From Oscheius onirici (Eukaryota; Nematoda; Chromadorea; Rhabditida; Rhabditidae), in the NCBI GenBank assembly GCA_932521025.1, contig OW051469.1, positions 2,368,398 through 2,432,397 of the forward strand: a stretch of 64,000 nucleotides of DNA, read 5' to 3'. Within the stretch, counting starts at the first letter, position 1. Each line of letters begins with the position of its first letter. Both the position numbers and the translations under genes were made by a program. Below, in pieces: positions 59,700-64,000 of this stretch. The notes under the pieces were generated by a model. That model saw only the letters and a list, made by a program, of their open reading frames with translations. It searched no databases and had not been told where the DNA came from.

Positions 59700-59946
59700 T
59701 ACCGTAAAAGCTCTAATAGAAGCCCACCCTCCTACGTAAGATACGCAATTACGTACTCACGTTTTTCAGGGTCAAGACGACATTTTCTGACTTTATGCTG
59801 TTCTGCAAAGTTGTAGAGGACGTCAGGGGCTACAACTTTGCAGAACCTCACAAAGTAAGAAAATGTCGTCTTGAACCCAAAGTCCGTGAATACGTAATTG
59901 CGTATTTTACGTAAGGGGGTGGGCTTCTATTAGAGCTTTTACGGTA
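59700..59946. mobile_element. hairpin MITE bounded by TA, CCGTAAAAGC termini
   Basis: About 247 bp, nearly a perfect long hairpin: TACCGTAAAAGCTCTAATAG and further bases recur inverted at the right end; inner arms include AAGACGACATTTTCT and TTCTGCAAAGTTGTAG. It is flanked by TA on both sides, compatible with a Tc1/mariner-type insertion. The sequence around it also repeats short inner words at 60750 and 62480 (TTCTGCAAAGTTG, TCTACAATCTTGTAGAGG), suggesting related elements. Confidence 0.75.
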
Positions 59947-60046
59947 GGTATTTACGGAATTCTAGTCAAAGTTCAATCAAAGTACGCAATGCAAGAACAT
60001 AATAGAATTTTACCGGACTTTCCCTGATCAAAGTACAGATTCTGAT

Positions 60047-63000
60047 TCATAGACATAACAACATTTTGCAAAGAAAGGCTGCTACAATGTGAGTACTTTT
60101 CAACCAAGCAGACATGGAAGTAGTGCTTTCGACAGAGTTTGTTGTCACAGTAGGTAAACTGCTGGTTGTCGCTGGAGTGGTCGTGGTCGAAATTGACGAA
60201 ACTGCGCTGGTATTAGAGGTTTCTCTTGGAGACTTAGCCGTAGTAGAGGTGCTTTTTGAATTTGTGCCAGATGCTACGCAGTTCCCTTTCAATTTAGTCG
60301 GTTGATCCACAAATCTCTCCAAATCAGTGTCACAGAGCATTGTGTTGTTGGCGATGTCTAAAACAGATGCTTTTTTACAGAGTGATATGATGAACAAAGC
60401 TGAATGTTCGGTTCCTTCTGGGACTAGAAAAGACAGCGTTTTGAGATTTGTGTTCCTTGCAATGACTCTGTAGGACACGTTGATTTTAGGGAGAAAATAA
60501 TCTTGATCGGTTACGTTGTCATCAAATACCACATCGTAGACTCTATTACAGCCTTCGAACACTTTCAGCGAGTTGATCCATGCTGAAATCGTGCATTCTG
60601 AAAATCTTTGCATTAAGTTCATAAAAAAGTAAAATTTTCGGCTTGCGGCAATGACGCAGTGCCAGGTAGCGCGGTGTCAGGTCCACAAGGTCACGGGTTC
60701 AAATCCTGTCAAATTTCTTTTTGCTTACTGCGCAGCGGTCTTTTTTTGGGCCGAAGACGTCATTTTCAAGCTTTCCGATGTTCTGCAAAGTTGCAGCCCA
60801 GATCAAAATCTACAATTTTTCAGAACTTCGAGAAACTTAAATCTGCCTTCTTTGACCTGAAAAGGCGCAAAAAATGTAGATTTTGCAGTACTGAAATTCC
60901 TACCTCCTTCCTTCTGCAAGTAAATGTTCGAGCTGTTCACAGCGTTCCCTATCTTATCCAAAGCAGCCTTTGACATTTTGTTATTGTAGTGAACTCCGAC
61001 GCCCTCACAACTACAGCCATTATTTATGTTGACTTCAATCAGCTTGGAATTCTTCTCAATGCTCAGCCATTGGGCCTTTTCCAGCTGTGGCAAATTGAGT
61101 ACTTGAACAGACGTTTCGATGACATTGAATGGGACATCTAGAGCTTTAAAATTGACATTTCCCCCAACAATACCTGCTTTTCGCAGCTTTGGAAAGGTCA
61201 GCTCAGTAAAGTTCACTTTAAATGTGATGGAGCTTCCAGAATATGTCTCCTTGTTCCTCCAAAATTCGATAAAGTCCCGTTCACTCGTATTCCGTTCAAC
61301 GGTAATCCAATCGTTACTCGGAGAGCTAATATGAGCTGCTTCTTTGCACGAGGCGAATTTCTTCATTGATGCAGAGGTGACAATGCAGGGTTTCTCTTCC
61401 GTGTACATTTGTGGAACACAATTATTTTCCCTCTGTGACGGAAAAGTACAGAACCGCTTGAGGTCAGTGTCACAAAGGAAGGGATTGTCTTTGATCTCTG
61501 AAACTTTCTTGTACAGCCTAAAAGGACACTCTGACGCTAAACCCAAGCCGTGTACCAGGGTATCTTGAGACCCGTTACTCATCCAATGAATACGTTGAAA
61601 ATTTTCAAAGGAATTACTGTGATCACAAGCAAAATTATGTCGAGTTCCTGCCCAATGTATTAGCCCTTCCAATTTGGGGGGCTGCATCGCGATAAAAATG
61701 TTCGATTTGAAAAAGGTCGTTTTACAAAAAATCTTGGTTGAGTATCCGATGGTTACACGTTGTATCAATTTGGCTACAGTACGCAAACATTGAATACTCA
61801 GTTAAAGATTTTTCAAAGTGACCTTTTTAAAAATGAACCTTTTTATCAATGGCACAGTGCCAAATGTCGCGACTGTGTTCCGGGAAATCAAGGGATCGGG
61901 CCTCTGGGTCGATCTTTTTTTGTTGGTTGATAGAAAATATACCAGATCTTTTGCTTTTTTATGGTAATCATGTTCTTCTGGATCAAATTTGGCTGGAGCA
62001 ACTTTGAGCGGAAAACGGAGTGTCCCAAACAGGGTTGGTTCGTTGTTCGACGAGTACAGCTCGCTCGTCAGGCGATCAGCGGAACCCAAAATTTTTGAAA
62101 TGCTCTAGCTCGTGGTCGAGCAGAGCAAAAAGCACGAGCAAATTGTTCACTTGTTTGCACGTCTACTGCTAAACTTTTTACTCTTAAAAAAGCCCGAATA
62201 AAATAATTTTTGTGGTATACTTTATCCCCCCCGTGGCCATTCAGCGCGGGGGGGGGGGATAAAGTAACCGCGGGAGGATAAAGTATACCATAGGTTTTTC
62301 ACTTCAAATCGTTCCGTAAAAAAGGGCAAATGATAAATAAAGTGTAAACAAGCTATTATTATCCTTTTCCACAGTTTATCTAAGGTTTGAGCGCTTACCC
62401 AGCTTGTTTAGAGTCAGTTTGACTGTCTGAGTCATTTTCAGTTTTTCGACTACTAGAACTCATTTTCAAACTTTGCAATGTTCTACAATCTTGTAGAGGA
62501 GATCAAAAGCTAAAACTTTGCAGAACATCACAAAGCTGGACAACCCTTTCTTCATGTTGAAAAATCAGTTGGGAGATTGTCTCGAGATTAACTGCACCAG
62601 CTCATCCATGCCAACTGGTTTGACCAACTGGGAAAATTCGAAACTGCTAATGTTTAGGATATTAACGAAAAAGGACGCAACCCTGGTCCCAATAAAAAGG
62701 GTCAGTTACCTGACCAATCGCGGTCTATATCCCCTCCAACCGAGAAAAACTTCAGCGTTTTTAGATTGGTGTTAACGGCGCGGATGGTATCATGAATTTC
62801 TATTGTCGGCAGTGGAAAGTCGAGATCTTCCACAAATGAGTCGAATGTTATTCCATATACTATTGTACATCCTTCCAACTGTTTTAACGATGTTACGGGC
62901 GAGGAAAAGGTACATTCTGAAACGCTAGTTCATAAGCTATTCCAAGTTAAAATACCGCCAACCTCCTGGATATCCTTGTCATCGCTTATTACCGTATCTC

Positions 63001-63895
63001 TGAGCTTATCAAGTACAGTCTGGCTCAGTTTTCTGTTCTCACTCAGGTATAACTGATTGGTTGCCATTCCGGCTTTCAAGATGATGTCGACTAGGTCTGC
63101 GTTGGCGACAAACGACAGGTCCGTCACAAATTCGAGTTTTGGCAGATCTACGTATTGAACTATGCTGAACGAGACGCTGAATTTGGTATCTGAAATTAAA
63201 TTGAGTGAGACAGAGGGAGAGAGGGATACATATGAAGACAGAGGGACAGAAAAATGACGCATACTTCGTGGGACTTTTCTTCTAGCAAACCTTGGCGTCA
63301 TTTTTGTCAGAGGTCAATATAGCTCTAAGGAAGCTCCAGCAAAAATGAGGCCGAAGGGTTGTTCGAAGAATTTCCGAGAAAAACTAAAAAGCTCGGCGGC
63401 TCGAATCGGCTCGAGCTTTTTCATTTCTAGCCAAAAGTAGTCGTACAACCCTTGGCGTCATTTTTGCTGGAGCTTCCTTAGGGCTATACTGACCTCTGAC
63501 AAAAATGCTAAAAAATTCTAAAAATTTTTGAAAGACACGTTCCCCCAAGTATGCGCCAGCGAACCGCGTGCCCAAACAAAGAGACAGAAGGACAGATCAT
63601 ATCAACAGAACTGACCCGCTCTCCACAGTTCAGGAAAGCTTAAATTGGTTAAAGTAGTCATTGGAAATTCGAATGCAGGTCCAGAAATAGTTTCCTTGTT
63701 CCTCCAAAAGTCGTCGAAATATATCTCGTACGATCTATCTATGTAGTAGACTTCTTCGGTAGCTTTTAAATGAGCAGCTTCTTTGCACTTGCTATACGTT
63801 CTCAGTTCGATGCTGTCCGCAATACAAGGCTTTTGCTGGCTGTATTCTTCACTAGAAACATGAGCAAACAATAAATAAAAAAGGTACAGCAGCAT
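60047..63895 (-). CDS. four-L-domain secreted/GPI-type receptor-like protein (irld-like)
   Basis: Five exons (63895-63616, 63189-62956, 62916-62710, 61530-60904, 60597-60047) sum to 1899 nt, giving 632 residues, with every junction in phase 1. A signal peptide (MLLYLFYLLFAHVSS) is followed by receptor L-domain-like units as in the nematode irld family (related to the insulin/EGF receptor L domain). Unit A1: KPCIADSIELRTYSKCKEAA ... FWRNKETISG; unit B1: ECTFSSPVTSLKQLEGCTIV ... LCDTDLKRFC; unit A2: KPCIVTSASMKKFASCKEAA ... FWRNKETYSG; unit B2: ECTISAWINSLKVFEGCNRV ... LCDTDLERF. Then a Ser/Thr-rich stalk (STSTTAKSPRETSNTSAVSS) and a hydrophobic end (HIVAAFLCKMLLCL) typical of a GPI signal. The repeated A-B order shows an internal tandem duplication. 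There is no kinase domain. Two separate genes are less likely because splicing across the middle keeps the frame. Confidence 0.8.
60651..60712 (+). pseudogene. tRNA-like remnant inside L-domain gene intron
   Basis: TGACGCAGTGCCAGGTAGCG (A-box-like) and GGTCACGGGTTCAAATCC (B box) at tRNA spacing, antisense to the host gene. No closed acceptor stem. Confidence 0.45.
61737..61801. repeat. short dispersed repeat, fourth copy
   Basis: GGTTGAGTATCCGATGG at one end, TTTGGCTACAGTACGC inside and ATTGAATACTCAG at the other end, in the large intron of the L-domain gene. Same family as 7731-7802. Confidence 0.45.
62213..62290. repeat. short hairpin with C7/G11 runs
   Basis: TGGTATACTTTATCC and its reverse complement bracket a segment with runs of C and G (62226-62258), giving a very stable hairpin in the L-domain gene intron. 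No target duplication found. Confidence 0.6.
63297..63565. mobile_element. inverted-repeat element related to 49411-49592
   Basis: GGCGTCATTTTTGTCAGAGG and AAGCTCCAGCAAAAAT appear at the left, and again in inverted order at the right (ATTTTTGCTGGAGCTTCC, CCTCTGACAAAAAT), ending CCCCCAAGTATGCGCC. The centre has GCTCGGCGGCTCGAATCGGC, the same word type as in the 1982-2337 element. Located in intron 1 of the L-domain gene. Confidence 0.65.
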
Positions 63896-64000
63896 TGATA
63901 TCAATGACTGGCAATGCTCTTAATGACCCCGCAAATTGAATCGGCCTTTGCTTGGTATCTGAACGGGCTCAATCTATGGTTCAGTTGGCATTGACAGGTC

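Noticed and set aside
62213..62290. Hairpin with C7/G11 runs as a transcription terminator
   Set aside because: Intrinsic terminators of this type are bacterial; this lies in an intron of a nematode gene.
60047..63895. Two separate L-domain genes instead of one
   Set aside because: The acceptor at 61531-61532 joins exon 3 in frame and restores a unit of exactly the same length as in the second copy; no stop, tail or new signal peptide is seen between them.

Overview
The window is nuclear DNA from a nematode, most likely a rhabditid. The genes are split by many small introns (commonly 34-60 nt, with TTTTCAG-type acceptors). A TTTCAG or TTTTAG acceptor sits just upstream of most start codons, as expected for spliced-leader trans-splicing. 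The gene set also fits: UNC-93-like, EAT-6-like Na+/K+-ATPase, D-type cyclin, lact-type beta-lactamase-fold protein and a receptor-L-domain (irld-like) protein. No bacterial, plasmid or viral gene block is present. Gene models below were built by hand-splicing; where exon lengths sum to an open frame of the family's usual length, this is stated.

Left part (1-20 kb): the 3' end of an UNC-93-like channel regulator; a small one-helix membrane protein; converging on it a TesB/ACOT8-type acyl-CoA thioesterase; then, on the same strand, a complete 998-residue Na+/K+-ATPase alpha subunit. A Rab1-like GTPase follows, then about 2.8 kb without genes, cystathionine gamma-lyase, an unrecognised RS-rich protein, a short REEP5/YOP1-like hairpin protein and an NADH-cytochrome b5 reductase.

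Middle (20-35 kb): about 9 kb with no supported gene but large simple-sequence arrays (CAGGGA hexamer, GA dinucleotide), then a cyclin D gene with an N-terminal LxCxE motif and a 4.1-kb intron.

Right-centre (35-53 kb): an unrecognised membrane protein; the Paf1-complex subunit CDC73; a trimethyllysine-dioxygenase-like enzyme; the adjacent mitochondrial pair FAM162-like and HIG1-domain protein; an unrecognised charged one-helix protein; and, divergent from it, a beta-lactamase-fold protein.

Right end (53-64 kb): an apparently intact U1 snRNA gene, a kinesin-14 motor gene, a small gene converging on it with only 7 nt between stop codons, and a five-exon gene for a secreted/GPI-type protein with four receptor L-domains made by internal tandem duplication.

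The introns and spacers carry many non-autonomous inverted-repeat elements, several with perfect 8-bp target-site duplications, plus five tRNA-like remnants that all lie inside introns. Most genes are housekeeping. The most unusual features are the repeat families, the two GC-AG introns, the U1 gene, the four-L-domain protein and the FAM162/HIG1 pairing.
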